Shown here piece by piece: positions 29,454 through 42,693 of a stretch of 64,000 nt of DNA (the stretch's first letter is position 1; each line of letters opens with the position of its first letter). Source of the stretch: Strigamia acuminata (lineage: Eukaryota > Arthropoda > Chilopoda > Geophilomorpha > Linotaeniidae). The notes beneath the pieces were generated by a model. That model worked only from the letters and a program-made list of their open reading frames with translations. It was not told the DNA's origin and did no database searches. The stretch covers positions 12,590,186 to 12,654,185 of the forward strand of contig OX442317.1 in NCBI GenBank assembly GCA_949358305.1, in the 5' to 3' direction. A program made the position numbers and the translations under genes.

Positions 29454-30800
29454 TAAAGTTTAAACACTATTTCAGAACATTCGGAGACATTGGTCTTGTG
29501 GTGTTTGTGCTAAGTCAACTGTGATGAGATCAAAAGTCTATTCTCCAAAATCATTGCTTGGATGTTGCTAAAACTTACATTGAAGCCTTCTACTAAGGTT
29601 TAAACACTATTTCAGAACATTCAGACACATTGGTCTTGTGGTGTTTGTGCTAAGTCAACTGTGATGTCAAATGAGATCAAAAGTTTATTCTTTCAAATTA
29701 TTGCTTGGATGTTGCTAACACTTACATTGAAGTCTTCTACTAAGGTTTAAACACTATTTCTAAACATTCAGAGACATTGGTCTTGTGATGTTTGTGCTAA
29801 GTCAACTGTGATGTCAAATGAGATAAAAAGTTTATTCTTTCAAATCATTGCTTGGATGTTGCTAAAACTTACATTAAAGCTTTCTACTAAAGTTTAAACA
29901 CTATTTCAGAACATTCGGAGACATTGGTCTTGTGGTGTTTGTGCTAAGTCAACTGTGATGAGATCAAAAGTCTATTCTCCAAAATCATTGCTTGGATGTT
30001 GCTAAAACTTACATTGAAGTCTTCTACTAAGGTTTAAACACTATTTCTAAACATTCAGAGACATTGGTCTTGTGGTGTTTGTGCTAAGTCAACTGTGATG
30101 AGATCAAAAGTCTATTCTCCCAAATCATTGCTTGGATGTTGCTAAAACTTACATTGAAGCCTTCTACTAAGGTTTAAACACTATTTCAGAACATTCAGAG
30201 ACATTGGTTTGTGGTGTTTGTGCTAAGTCAACTGTGATGAGATCAAAAGTCTATTCTCCCAAATCATTGCTTGGATGTTGCTAAAACTTACATTAAAGCT
30301 TTCTACTAAGGTTTAAACACTATTTCAAAACATTCAGAGACATTGGTCTTGTGATGTTTGTGCTAAGTCAACTGTGATGAGATCAAAAGTCTATTCTCCC
30401 AAATCATTGCTTGGATGTTGCTAAAACTTACATTGAAGCCTTCTACTAAGGTTTAAACACTATTTCAGAACATTCAGAGACATTGGTCTTGTGATGTTTG
30501 TGCTAAGTCAACTGTGATGTCAAATGAGATCAAAAATTTATTCTTTCAAATTATTGCTTGGATGTTGCTAACACTTACATTGAAGCCTTCTACTAAGGTT
30601 TAAACACTATTTCAGAACATTCAGAGACATTGGTCTTGTGATGTTTGTGCTAAGTCAACTGTGATGAGATCAAAAGTCTATTCTCCTAAATCATTGCTTG
30701 GATGTTGCTAAAACTTACATTGAAGCCTTCTACTAAGGTTTAAACACTATTTCAGAACATTCAGAGACATTGGTTTGTGGTGTTTGTGCTAAGTCAACTG
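29454..30800 (-). repeat. Satellite array III' (inverted)
   Basis: Reverse complement of 24213-25559, between the inverted integrase fragment and the 3' LTR of A3. It has the same monomer order. Confidence 0.92.
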
Positions 30801-31756
30801 TGTTGCAACTCGCCACTGCCGTGATGCGACGAGTTGTAACGCGATGGGGAATTCTTGGCAAATTTCCCATAGGCCTATACTGAGAGGAGAAATGAGTTGA
30901 CTTGAGTTTCTGCACTGGATCTTGTGGGGAGCTGCTCCAGGGAGTTTGGGGTTAAATCTCCCTACTCACACATGTTGGATGTTGAATAAAATAAACCTTT
31001 GTGTAGAAAAATCCAGATAATGCTTTTAATCATTTCAAAACATTAACATGGAGGCAAATTCAACTTAACTACATCTAATTCTTCATAACAAGAGTGTAAC
31101 AACTTCATAACAACAACAATTCTATAGCAACAACAAATTCATGAGGCACCTAGTGACTAAATTCATAAATAACATAAGTTAAAGCTTGCATTGTGCCTCA
31201 TAATAGAGATAAAATCAACTAAAATTAACAGAAATCATTGGAAAGAATTATAACAAATAGAATAGGAATAAACTTAACTAAACATGCAAATAACGCATCT
31301 AAAGCAAGTCAAATACACTGTAAAAATGCATTAATTGCAATCCATTACAAAATTAACAATTCCTTCTTTTCTAATGCACCTTTAAAGCAACTCAGATGCT
31401 TCAAACCCGTCATTCCGCCTTCACAACTGAACTGGGAACAGGACAAGACTTAGAAATAGGTAAACATAGCATGAAAACATTGGAAAACAAGACTAAAAAT
31501 TCCTAAACCTTGACCTTGTCATTCTAAGAGATAAAATACCTAACAAACATTGTCTTTACTGAAAATTGGCACACAAAAAAGACATGTAAAATTCCTATTA
31601 CAACAGAAAAAGATTAGATATTTGCTAAATAAATAATACAATTATAAGACCGAAATTAGTAACTCTTCTTTACATTTTCGAACACATAAAATCAAACTAC
31701 TATCAAATTGACGAGCAGTTGTGGTCTCTCTTTCCTCCTTTCTGTTGCTCGAAACA
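30801..31756 (-). repeat. 3' LTR of element A3
   Basis: 956-bp LTR A in reverse orientation (reads TGTTGCAACT...GAAACA on the plus strand), next to inverted satellite III'. Confidence 0.92.
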
Positions 31757-31849
31757 GAGATTGCCGCCGAAAAGAAAAGAAGGTGAAGAAGAACCTCTTA
31801 GCAATCTGAAAACTTCTCATCCACCTAGGATCAGCTCCCTAATGACTCC

Positions 31850-34837
31850 TTAAGGTAAGCGCAATTTTTTGCGGATCAAACTGGCCACCCATGGAGGTAA
31901 TCTTCGATTCAAAATCGCTAAACTTAAATGTGCCGCTCCATTAATTAGCTTTCTCTTGACTTCTATAGAATTGATTGATTTCTGAAAACAGGTACGACAC
32001 GTTGGCTTGTATCTCTCTTCTCCTCCCACAACCTGAACTTGCGTTTCACCCGATATTCGTTTGGTGAACGACGCTTGGTTTCCACAAAAGTGGCATTTGG
32101 CATGAAGTTTGACAATAGTTTCCGCTAGTGGAATGAGATTAGATACTGCCTTGAATTCCTGTCTCTTAAAATCACCATTTAAAGCGGCAATTATTACATT
32201 CTTTCCTTCGTTCGCCATTTTGTCGGAAAACGAATCGATGTCTCCGAAAAATTGCCCTTCGTCGATACCTATCGTCTTGACCGACTCCGCAATTTTCTTG
32301 ATTTCCTGTAACGACGCGACCCGAACCGCTGGACGTCGTTGTCCGGTGTGGCTAACCATTTCATCTTTACTATATCTAACGTCTGTCAAATGCTTAACAA
32401 GCAGGCAAGAATTTTCTTCTTCATTTCGGATTACATTAAGTAAAGCAGTAGTTTTTCCAGAAAACATTGGGCCAATTACTAAATGTATATTTCCCGTGGC
32501 CTTTGTGACTGCATTTGATCTTCTGTGCGAATTGGTGAGTTTCTTGCGACTCCATTTCAATATCTTCCTCCATTTACTTAAACCCTTTTCTTCATCTTTT
32601 TTGAAATTTTTCGGAAATTCTCCTTTCTTTTCCGTAGACTCCAGTGTGTCAGGACTCTGAGAAATCGCCATCTTGCCCGACCTTATCCCTTTAAACGTCC
32701 GCTTTCCATCCATTTCCAATTCGATGGGGACGTCAGGATGCCGTACCTCCAGCTCGCTAGAGCGGCTCGCGGCAAAACGAGAAGCGATGACGCCTTTTGC
32801 TCGTACTCCACCCTTTTCGCTTTTCTCGTCGGGCATTGATGTGGAATTCGCCTGTCCAAACCCGCCTTTGTCCTTTTTTGAAGTGTTGAAAGTCATCTTC
32901 TTTCCAGAATCGATCGCCATACACGATACATCTCCCAGTGAGATATCGTCTTTGTAGATGGAAGGCTCTTTTGAGTTAATTTGTCCGTTTAAAATCCATC
33001 CAAAAACTGTTTTCATCATTCCTAATTCTGGACTAATTCTCTTCGTTCCCGCTTGAATTATTTTCCACCATGCTCCGCTTCCGATCAAGACATCTACCTC
33101 ATCTGACACGGAGGGATGTGGTTCTGCCATCTCAAGATTAAACGACTTGATTTGTTGCAGCGTTTGGTGATCTATCACTCCCTTTATATTGGGAAGTGTG
33201 TCGGTATCAAGAGCAAATACAGACACTTTCTGCTTGTCGTGACGAGACTGCAACTCGAATCTAAACACGTCATGAGTTGTAGGAACTGGTTCCTTGTTCA
33301 GCAGACACTGGGTCATGGTGTGATACGTCTCAATCTTGTTTAGGTGTAATTTCTTTGCTAACCGCTTCGTAATATATGAACGATGACTACCCGGATCGAG
33401 TAATCCACGAACTGGGATTGTTTCGCCACTCTTTCGGACGAACAATGCTGTGAAAACCATTAGCTGGACGTCACTTGAGACCGACAACGAGACGTTGGCG
33501 GAGACGTTCTCTTCTTTGGTATCAGGTGGCTTTTCCGCATGACCTCTGTTACAAATTGAAGAATGGTGTCGACCACCGCATGATCGGCAACAAAATTTTA
33601 CAGGGCAGTTACCCACTGTATGGCTTGGTCTCAGGCAATTAAAGCATAGACGTTTTCGCTTAACGATGTCGTATTTCTCCGAAACTTCCAGATTTGCGTC
33701 GCAATTATTGTTGAAATGATCTCCTTCACAGAAGGCACAGATCAATTTCCGGACTGGACCTGATTTTGGTTTGAATGATTCTTTCGTATTGGACCCGAAT
33801 GACGTATTTTGCGCAACCGCGCAAGATGACATGGTCCCTCGTAATTCTTCTTTTTGCTCTCTAGTTGCTGGTTTCTCACTCTTCTTGGTGACTTTCTGAC
33901 TGGTAAATACGCTATCGTCTGATAATTCTGCTACTCTGACTTCGCTTGCTACAAATTCGAGAAATAAATTAACGTTTTCCACGTTTCCTTTGTAAATCCT
34001 ATGAAATCGTCTTCCCAATTCCGGTGGAAACTTCCGCAATAATTCCGGGATTAGAAATAATCCAGTAGTCGTAACTGGGAACTTCAACTGTTCTAATGTT
34101 CGGAAAGCACCGGTGAGGGACGTCAATAGAGATTTTACTGGCTGGATTGGGTACAAATCTTTAACTGCTTCGGCTTCACGAATTTTCCTCGCCAGAGCGT
34201 TCTTTTGGGCTACTTCTGACCCAAAAAGTCCTTCTAAACTGCTAAGTGCCATTAAATACGAATCGTTAGTAAGTGGGTACGACTTAATCGCCACTTCAGC
34301 TTCCCCGATACAGCTTGATTTAAGATATTGAAGTTTTTCGACGTTCGATAACTCGGCATCGGCGTCAACTGTGGTTGAAAACATATCCATGAAGCTCTTA
34401 TACTCCATCGGATTCCCGTCGAATTTCTGCAGAGTCAACTTTGGAAGCTTTGTAGTCTTCCGTGATATGATTGAGGAGTTGTTCAGAAATCCAGAATTCA
34501 TTAGCGTATTTCCGCCGGGATGTGCCCCAAACTTATCCTGCATCTGTTTTGAAAATTTCGTCCTTTGCTTAAGAAGATTGACCTTAGTCCTAATGTCTTC
34601 GAGACGTCTCAAACTAAGCAGGTAATCTGAACGTTCTATCTTGTCTTTAAAGACAGCGAGCTCATCAATAAGGTCACTCAACTGCGCATCTATTGTTGCG
34701 TGGAGAGCTTCAAGCTCACCCCCGTCGAGAACGTTTGCAGATGTCGAGAGCAGATCCTCTGCTCCTTGGGCCTTGGCTTGCCATTGTGTTTCTTTCTCTT
34801 CCGCTGCTTCCGCGGTCAAACCAGCTGCAGTTGCCAT
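31850..34837 (-). CDS. Gag-protease-thymidine kinase polyprotein (995 aa), element A3
   Basis: Same 995 residues as the A1 and A2 products, read on the minus strand from the ATG at 34837 to the stop at 31850. All zinc-knuckle, protease and kinase residues are retained. It adds no independent information on selection, because it is part of the inverted copy of A2. Confidence 0.92.
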   Translation of the reverse strand: MATAAGLTAEAAEEKETQWQAKAQGAEDLLSTSANVLDGGELEALHATIDAQLSDLIDELAVFKDKIERSDYLLSLRRLEDIRTKVNLLKQRTKFSKQMQDKFGAHPGGNTLMNSGFLNNSSIISRKTTKLPKLTLQKFDGNPMEYKSFMDMFSTTVDADAELSNVEKLQYLKSSCIGEAEVAIKSYPLTNDSYLMALSSLEGLFGSEVAQKNALARKIREAEAVKDLYPIQPVKSLLTSLTGAFRTLEQLKFPVTTTGLFLIPELLRKFPPELGRRFHRIYKGNVENVNLFLEFVASEVRVAELSDDSVFTSQKVTKKSEKPATREQKEELRGTMSSCAVAQNTSFGSNTKESFKPKSGPVRKLICAFCEGDHFNNNCDANLEVSEKYDIVKRKRLCFNCLRPSHTVGNCPVKFCCRSCGGRHHSSICNRGHAEKPPDTKEENVSANVSLSVSSDVQLMVFTALFVRKSGETIPVRGLLDPGSHRSYITKRLAKKLHLNKIETYHTMTQCLLNKEPVPTTHDVFRFELQSRHDKQKVSVFALDTDTLPNIKGVIDHQTLQQIKSFNLEMAEPHPSVSDEVDVLIGSGAWWKIIQAGTKRISPELGMMKTVFGWILNGQINSKEPSIYKDDISLGDVSCMAIDSGKKMTFNTSKKDKGGFGQANSTSMPDEKSEKGGVRAKGVIASRFAASRSSELEVRHPDVPIELEMDGKRTFKGIRSGKMAISQSPDTLESTEKKGEFPKNFKKDEEKGLSKWRKILKWSRKKLTNSHRRSNAVTKATGNIHLVIGPMFSGKTTALLNVIRNEEENSCLLVKHLTDVRYSKDEMVSHTGQRRPAVRVASLQEIKKIAESVKTIGIDEGQFFGDIDSFSDKMANEGKNVIIAALNGDFKRQEFKAVSNLIPLAETIVKLHAKCHFCGNQASFTKRISGETQVQVVGGEERYKPTCRTCFQKSINSIEVKRKLINGAAHLSLAILNRRLPPWVASLIRKKLRLP

Positions 34838-35968
34838 TTATTCTCGAGAAAGAGAGAATGAGAATAAAAATTCTATTCAACAACTCAATCACTGCTAATT
34901 AAATCCCCACGAATATTCTCCAAACTTCACAGACTCTTACTTATACTTGCTTAACGTTAATTCAAATGCGGTGTGCAAATGAAAAACGACCTCGAAATAA
35001 AATGCTAAACTCAACTCCGAAATGCCACAGACAATCTGACTTGACACACTATACGTAATACACTGGGACGGAATTATTGACCGCACAAATAAACTTATCC
35101 GCATAAATATCTTGATAATTCCCCCAAAATGCACTTAGTTCGAAATTAATAATTAATATCTAACCGCACAACCGAGATAAATTAGTTATCTTTTACAATA
35201 TCACTGCACAAAAGAGATAAATAGTTATATTTTACAATAACCCCGCACAAAGAGATAATAGCTATAGTTTATAATAGCGCTGCACAAAAGAGATAATTAG
35301 CTATCATATACAATAGCTCCGCACTTAAGAGATAATAACTTGATATTTAAAATTATTGACATAAAAAACCCCTTTTAAACTCCCCAAACACAGCTCGAAA
35401 TTGGCAGAAACTTCCTTGAAAAATCAGATAAAGAATTAATTTAAATAAATATAATTCTTAAATTCTAACAGCAATTGAATTAAAATTAATCTTGTTCTTT
35501 TTTCAGCTGCAGATGAACTTGAAGATTGACATTGCGTTGTGTTTCTCAAATTGTTGACCAGGAAATCGCTTGCTTGTCTCCTTATGTTGACCGCCACAGT
35601 AGAAGGACTCCGAACTCGTTACACTTGACATAAAATCCACTGACGAATCAACTCCCTGACGACTGCGAAGGATGACACAGCACAAACACACTTCTGTCGC
35701 AAATGGCGACAATAATCCAGTAGAGAAAAATCGAAAAACGTGTTGTCACACACTTCACACCACGAAAATCGGCACCACACACTGCTTACTGCGAACTAGA
35801 TGCCACACACTGCCTCACTGTGAAGTCGGGAACACACACGCAAATCACCGTGAAATCGACGTCACACACCTGGCTAAAAATGCAATGACGTGCACTGAAA
35901 TCCACTGGAAGAACTGGACGAAAATCCTGGTTGGCAACAACAAAATCCTTGGGTCACGGTACCAAAAA
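34838..35968 (-). other. 5' leader of element A3
   Basis: Mirror of the A2 leader: primer-binding site at 35947-35964 and hairpin repeats at 35156-35335. No supported coding. Confidence 0.7.
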
Positions 35969-36924
35969 TGTTGCAACTCGCCACTGCCGTGATGCGACGA
36001 GTTGTAACGCGATGGGGAATTCTTGGCAAATTTCCCATAGGCCTATACTGAGAGGAGAAATGAGTTGACTTGAGTTTCTGCACTGGATCTTGTGGGGAGC
36101 TGCTCCAGGGAGTTTGGGGTTAAATCTCCCTACTCACACATGTTGGATGTTGAATAAAATAAACCTTTGTGTAGAAAAATCCAGATAATGCTTTTAATCA
36201 TTTCAAAACATTAACATGGAGGCAAATTCAACTTAACTACATCTAATTCTTCATAACAAGAGTGTAACAACTTCATAACAACAACAATTCTATAGCAACA
36301 ACAAATTCATGAGGCACCTAGTGACTAAATTCATAAATAACATAAGTTAAAGCTTGCATTGTGCCTCATAATAGAGATAAAATCAACTAAAATTAACAGA
36401 AATCATTGGAAAGAATTATAACAAATAGAATAGGAATAAACTTAACTAAACATGCAAATAACGCATCTAAAGCAAGTCAAATACACTGTAAAAATGCATT
36501 AATTGCAATCCATTACAAAATTAACAATTCCTTCTTTTCTAATGCACCTTTAAAGCAACTCAGATGCTTCAAACCCGTCATTCCGCCTTCACAACTGAAC
36601 TGGGAACAGGACAAGACTTAGAAATAGGTAAACATAGCATGAAAACATTGGAAAACAAGACTAAAAATTCCTAAACCTTGACCTTGTCATTCTAAGAGAT
36701 AAAATACCTAACAAACATTGTCTTTACTGAAAATTGGCACACAAAAAAGACATGTAAAATTCCTATTACAACAGAAAAAGATTAGATATTTGCTAAATAA
36801 ATAATACAATTATAAGACCGAAATTAGTAACTCTTCTTTACATTTTCGAACACATAAAATCAAACTACTATCAAATTGACGAGCAGTTGTGGTCTCTCTT
36901 TCCTCCTTTCTGTTGCTCGAAACA
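35969..36924 (-). repeat. 5' LTR of element A3
   Basis: 956-bp LTR A in reverse orientation. It is followed on the plus strand by ACTGTGATG, the start of inverted satellite IV. Confidence 0.92.
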
Positions 36925-39900
36925 ACTGTGATGTCAAATGAGATCAAAAGTTTATTCTTTCAAATTATTGCTTGGATGTTGCTAACACTTACATTGAAGT
37001 CTTCTACTAAGGTTTAAACACTATTTCAAAACATTCAGAGACATTGGTCTTGTGATGTTTGTGCTAAGTCAACTGTGATGAGATCAAAAGTCTATTCTCC
37101 CAAATCATTGCTTGGATGTTGCTAAAACTTACATTGAAGCCTTCTACTAAGGTTTAAACACTATTTCAGAACATTCAGAGACATTGGTCTTGTGATGTTT
37201 GTGCTAAGTCAACTGTGATGTCAAATGAGATCAAAAATTTATTCTTTCAAATTATTGCTTGGATGTTGCTAACACTTACATTGAAGCCTTCTACTAAGGT
37301 TTAAACACTATTTCAGAACATTCAGAGACATTGGTCTTGTGATGTTTGTGCTAAGTCAACTGTGATGAGATCAAAAGTCTATTCTCCTAAATCATTGCTT
37401 GGATGTTGCTAAAACTTACATTGAAGCCTTCTACTAAGGTTTAAACACTATTTCAGAACATTCAGAGACATTGGTTTGTGGTGTTTGTGCTAAGTCAACT
37501 GTGATGTCAAATGAGATCAAAAGTTTATTCTTTCAAATTATTGCTTGGATGTTGCTAACACTTACATTGAAGTCTTCTACTAAGGTTTAAACACTATTTC
37601 AGAACATTCAGAGACATTGGTCTTGTGATGTTTGTGCTAAGTCAACTGTGATGTCAAATGAGATAAAAAGTTTATTCTTTCAAATCATTGCTTGGATGTT
37701 GCTAAAACTTACATTAAAGCTTTCTACTAAAGTTTAAACACTATTTCAGAACATTCGGAGACATTGGTCTTGTGGTGTTTGTGCTAAGTCAACTGTGATG
37801 AGATCAAAAGTCTATTCTCCAAAATCATTGCTTGGATGTTGCTAAAACTTACATTGAAGCCTTCTACTAAGGTTTAAACACTATTTCAGAACATTCAGAC
37901 ACATTGGTCTTGTGGTGTTTGTGCTAAGTCAACTGTGATGTCAAATGAGATCAAAAGTTTATTCTTTCAAATTATTGCTTGGATGTTGCTAACACTTACA
38001 TTGAAGTCTTCTACTAAGGTTTAAACACTATTTCTAAACATTCAGAGACATTGGTCTTGTGATGTTTGTGCTAAGTCAACTGTGATGTCAAATGAGATAA
38101 AAAGTTTATTCTTTCAAATCATTGCTTGGATGTTGCTAAAACTTACATTAAAGCTTTCTACTAAAGTTTAAACACTATTTCAGAACATTCGGAGACATTG
38201 GTCTTGTGGTGTTTGTGCTAAGTCAACTGTGATGAGATCAAAAGTCTATTCTCCAAAATCATTGCTTGGATGTTGCTAAAACTTACATTGAAGTCTTCTA
38301 CTAAGGTTTAAACACTATTTCTAAACATTCAGAGACATTGGTCTTGTGGTGTTTGTGCTAAGTCAACTGTGATGAGATCAAAAGTCTATTCTCCCAAATC
38401 ATTGCTTGGATGTTGCTAAAACTTACATTGAAGCCTTCTACTAAGGTTTAAACACTATTTCAGAACATTCAGAGACATTGGTTTGTGGTGTTTGTGCTAA
38501 GTCAACTGTGATGAGATCAAAAGTCTATTCTCCCAAATCATTGCTTGGATGTTGCTAAAACTTACATTAAAGCTTTCTACTAAGGTTTAAACACTATTTC
38601 AAAACATTCAGAGACATTGGTCTTGTGATGTTTGTGCTAAGTCAACTGTGATGAGATCAAAAGTCTATTCTCCCAAATCATTGCTTGGATGTTGCTAAAA
38701 CTTACATTGAAGCCTTCTACTAAGGTTTAAACACTATTTCAGAACATTCAGAGACATTGGTCTTGTGATGTTTGTGCTAAGTCAACTGTGATGTCAAATG
38801 AGATCAAAAATTTATTCTTTCAAATTATTGCTTGGATGTTGCTAACACTTACATTGAAGCCTTCTACTAAGGTTTAAACACTATTTCAGAACATTCAGAG
38901 ACATTGGTCTTGTGATGTTTGTGCTAAGTCAACTGTGATGTCAAATGAGATCAAAAGTTTATTCTTTCAAATCATTGCTTGGATGTTGCTAAAACTTATA
39001 TTAAAGCCTTCTACTAAGGTTTAAACACTATTTCAGAACATTCAGAGACATTGGTCTTGTGATGTTTGTGCTAAGTCAACTGTGATGAGATCAAAAGTCT
39101 ATTCTCCAAAATCATTGCTTGGATGTTGCTAAAACTTACATTGAAGCCTTCTACTAAGGTTTAAACACTATTTCAGAACATTCAGACACATTGGTCTTGT
39201 GGTGTTTGTGCTAAGTCAACTGTGACGTCAAATGAGATCAAAAGTTTATTCTTTCAAATTATTGCTTGGATGTTGCTAAAACTTACATTGAAGCCTTCTA
39301 CTAAGGTTTAAACACTATTTCAGAACATTCAGAGACATTGGTTTGTGGTGTTTGTGCTAAGTCAACTGTGATGAGATCAAAAGTCTATTCTCCCAAATCA
39401 TTGCTTGGATGTTGCTAAAACTTACATTGAAGCCGTCTACTAAGGTTTAAACACTATTTCAGAACATTTAGAGACATTGGTCTTGTGGTGTTTGTGCTAA
39501 GTCAACTGTGATGAGATCAAAATCTATTCTCCCAAATCATTGCTTGGATGTTGCTAAAACTTACATTAAAGCTTTTTACTAAGGTTTAAACACTATTTCA
39601 AAACATTCAGAGACATTGGTCTTGTGATGTTTGTGCTAAGTCAACTGTGATGAGATCAAAAGTCTATTCTCCCAAATCATTGCTTGGATGTTGCTAAAAC
39701 TTACATTGAAGCCTTCTACTAAGGTTTAAACACTATTTCAGAACATTCAGAGACATTGGTTTGTGGTGTTTGTGCTAAGTCAACTGTGATGTCAAATGAG
39801 ATCAAAAGTTTATTCTTTCAAATCATTGCTTGGATGTTGCTAAAACTTACATTAAAGCTTTCTACTAATTTTTAAACACTATTTCAGAACATTTAGAGAC

Positions 39901-42693
39901 ATTGGTTTGTGGTGTTTGTGCTAAGTCAACTGTGATGAGATCAAAAGTCTATTCTCCAAAATCATTGCTTGGATGTTGCTAAAACTTACATTGAAGCCTT
40001 CTACTAAGGTTTAAACACTATTTCAGAACATTCAGAGACATTGGTTTGTGGTGTTTGTGCTAAGTCAACTGTGATGTCAAATGAGATCAAAAGTTTATTC
40101 TTTCAAATTATTGCTTGGATGTTGCTAACACTTACATTGAAGTCTTCTACTAAGGTTTAAACACTATTTCTAAACATTCAGAGACATTGGTCTTGTGGTG
40201 TTTGTGCTAAGTCAACTGTGATGAGATCAAAAGTCTATTCTCCCAAATCATTGCTTGGATGTTGCTAAAACTTACATTGAAGCCTTCTACTAAGGTTTAA
40301 ACACTATTTCAGAACATTCAGAGACATTGGTTTGTGGTGTTTGTGCTAAGTCAACTGTGATGTCAAATGAGATCAAAAGTTTATTCTTTCAAATCATTGC
40401 TTGGATGTTGCTAAAACTTACATTAAAGCTTTCTACTAAGGTTTAAACACTATTTCAGAACATTTAGAGACATTGGTCTTGTGATGTTTGTGCTAAGTCA
40501 ACTGTGATGAGATCAAAAGTCTATTCTCCAAAATCATTGCTTGGATGTTGCTAAAACTTACATTGAAGCCTTCTACTAAGGTTTAAACACTATTTCAGAA
40601 CATTCAGATACATTGGTCTTGTGGTGTTTGTGCTAAGTCAACTGTGACGTCAAATAAGATCAAAAGTTTATTCTTTCAAATCATTGCTTGGATGTTGCTA
40701 AAACTTACATTAAAGCTTTCTACTAAGGTTTAAACACTATTTCAGAACATTCAGAGACATTGGTTTGTGGTGTTTGTGCTAAGTCAACTGTGATGAGATC
40801 AAAAGTCTATTCTCCCAAATCATTGCTTGGATGTTGCTAAAACTTACATTGAAGCCGTCTACTAAGGTTTAAACACTATTTCAGAACATTTAGAGACATT
40901 GGTCTTGTGGTGTTTGTGCTAAGTCAACTGTGATGAGATCAAAAGTCTATTCTCCCAAATCATTGCTTGGATGTTGCTAAAACTTACATTAAAGCTTTTT
41001 ACTAAGGTTTAAACACTATTTCAAAACATTCAGAGACATTGGTCTTGTGGTGTTTGTGCTAAGTCAACTGTGATGTCAAATGAGATCAAAAGTTTATTCT
41101 TTCAAATTATTGCTTGGATGTTGCTAACACTTACATTGAAGTCTTCTACTAAGGTTTAAACACTATTTCTAAACATTCAGAGACATTGGTCTTGTGGTGT
41201 TTGTGCTAAGTCAACTGTGATGAGATCAAAAGTCTATTCTCCCAAATCATTGCTTGGATGTTGCTAAAACTTACATTGAAGCCTTCTACTAAGGTTTAAA
41301 CACTATTTCAGAACATTCAGATACATTGGTCTTGTGGTGTTTGTGCTAAGTCAACTGTGACGTCAAATAAGATCAAAAGTTTATTCTTTCAAATCATTGC
41401 TTGGATGTTGCTAAAACTTACATTAAAGCTTTCTACTAAGGTTTAAACACTATTTCAGAACATTCAGAGACATTGGTCTTGTGATGTTTGTGCTAAGTCA
41501 ACTGTGATGAGATCAAAAGTCTATTCTCCCAAATCATTGCTTGGATGTTGCTAAAACTTACATTGAAGCCTTCTACTAAGGTTTAAACACTATTTCAGAA
41601 CATTCAGAGACATTGGTTTGTGGTGTTTGTGCTAAGTCAACTGTGATGTCAAATGAGATCAAAAGTTTATTCTTTCAAATTATTGCTTGGATGTTGCTAA
41701 AACTAACATTGAAGCCTTCTACTAAGGTTTAAACACTATTTCAGAACATTCAGAGACATTGTTCTTGTGGTGTTTGTGCTAAGTCAACTGTGATGAGATC
41801 AAAAGTCTATTCTCCCAAATCATTTCTTGGATGTTGCTAAAACTTACATTAAAGCTTTCTACTAAGGTTTAAACACTATTTCAGAACATTCAGAGACATT
41901 GGTCTTGTGATGTTTGTGCTAAGTCAACTGTGATGAGATCAAAAGTCTATTCTCCCAAATCATTGCTTGGATGTTGCTAAAACTTACATTAAAGCTTTCT
42001 ACTAAGGTTTAAACACTATTTCAAAACATTCAGAGACATTGGTCTTGTGATGTTTGTGCTAAGTCAACTGTGATGAGATCAAAAGTCTATTCTCCCAAAT
42101 CATTGCTTGGATGTTGCTAAAACTTACATTGAAGCCTTCTACTAAGGTTTAAACACTATTTCAGAACATTCAGAGACATTGGTTTGTGGTGTTTGTGCTA
42201 AGTCAACTGTGATGTCAAATGAGATCAAAAGTTTATTCTTTCAAATTATTGCTTGGATGTTGCTAACACTTACATTGAAGCCTTCTACTAAGGTTTAAAC
42301 ACTATTTCTAAACATTCAGAGACATTGGTCTTGTGGTGTTTGTGCTAAGTCAACTGTGACGTCAAATGAGATCAAAAGTTTATTCTTTCAAATTATTGCT
42401 TGGATGTTGCTAAAACTTACATTGAAGCTTTCTACTAAGGTTTAAACACTATTTCAGAACATTCAGAAACATTGGTCTTGTGATGTTTGTGCTAAGTCAA
42501 CTGTGATGTCAAATGGGATCAAAAGTTTATTCTTCCAAATCATTGCTTGGATGTTGCTAAAACTTACATTGAAGCCTTCTACTAAGGTTTAAACACTATT
42601 TCAGAATATTCAGAGACATTGGTCTTGTGATGTTTGTGCTAAATCAACTGTGATGTCAAATGAGATCAAAAGTTTATTCTTTTAAATCATTGC
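36925..42693 (-). repeat. Satellite array IV (about 40 monomers, inverted)
   Basis: The reverse complement of array II out to 42183, then about 500 bp of further monomers not matched in the left arm. These include diverged ones (AGAAACATTGG, AAATGGGATC, AGAATATTCAG) near the end. It stops at AATCATTGCT, where minus-strand family B pol begins. The diverged monomers suggest the array edge. Confidence 0.92.

Larger units (their letters stand above)
30801..36924 (-). mobile_element. Element A3: complete TK-carrying LTR retrotransposon, minus strand
   Basis: Mirror of A2 within the palindrome: 3' LTR 30801-31756, ORF 31850-34837, leader 34838-35968, 5' LTR 35969-36924. It is flanked by ACTG on both sides (the CAGT duplication read on the other strand). 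It arose by inverted duplication, not by an independent insertion. Confidence 0.92.
28688..42183 (-). repeat. Right arm of the 13.5-kb inverted duplication
   Basis: Mirror of 12829-26325. The inner end lies on CAGGATATC, shared by the B leader and the inverted pol. The outer end falls inside satellite IV, where the arms diverge after CATTGGT (42183). One difference seen between the arms is a missing base near 39520 (AAAATCTATTC for AAAAGTCTATTC), which shows that the arms are not strictly the same reads. Confidence 0.9.
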
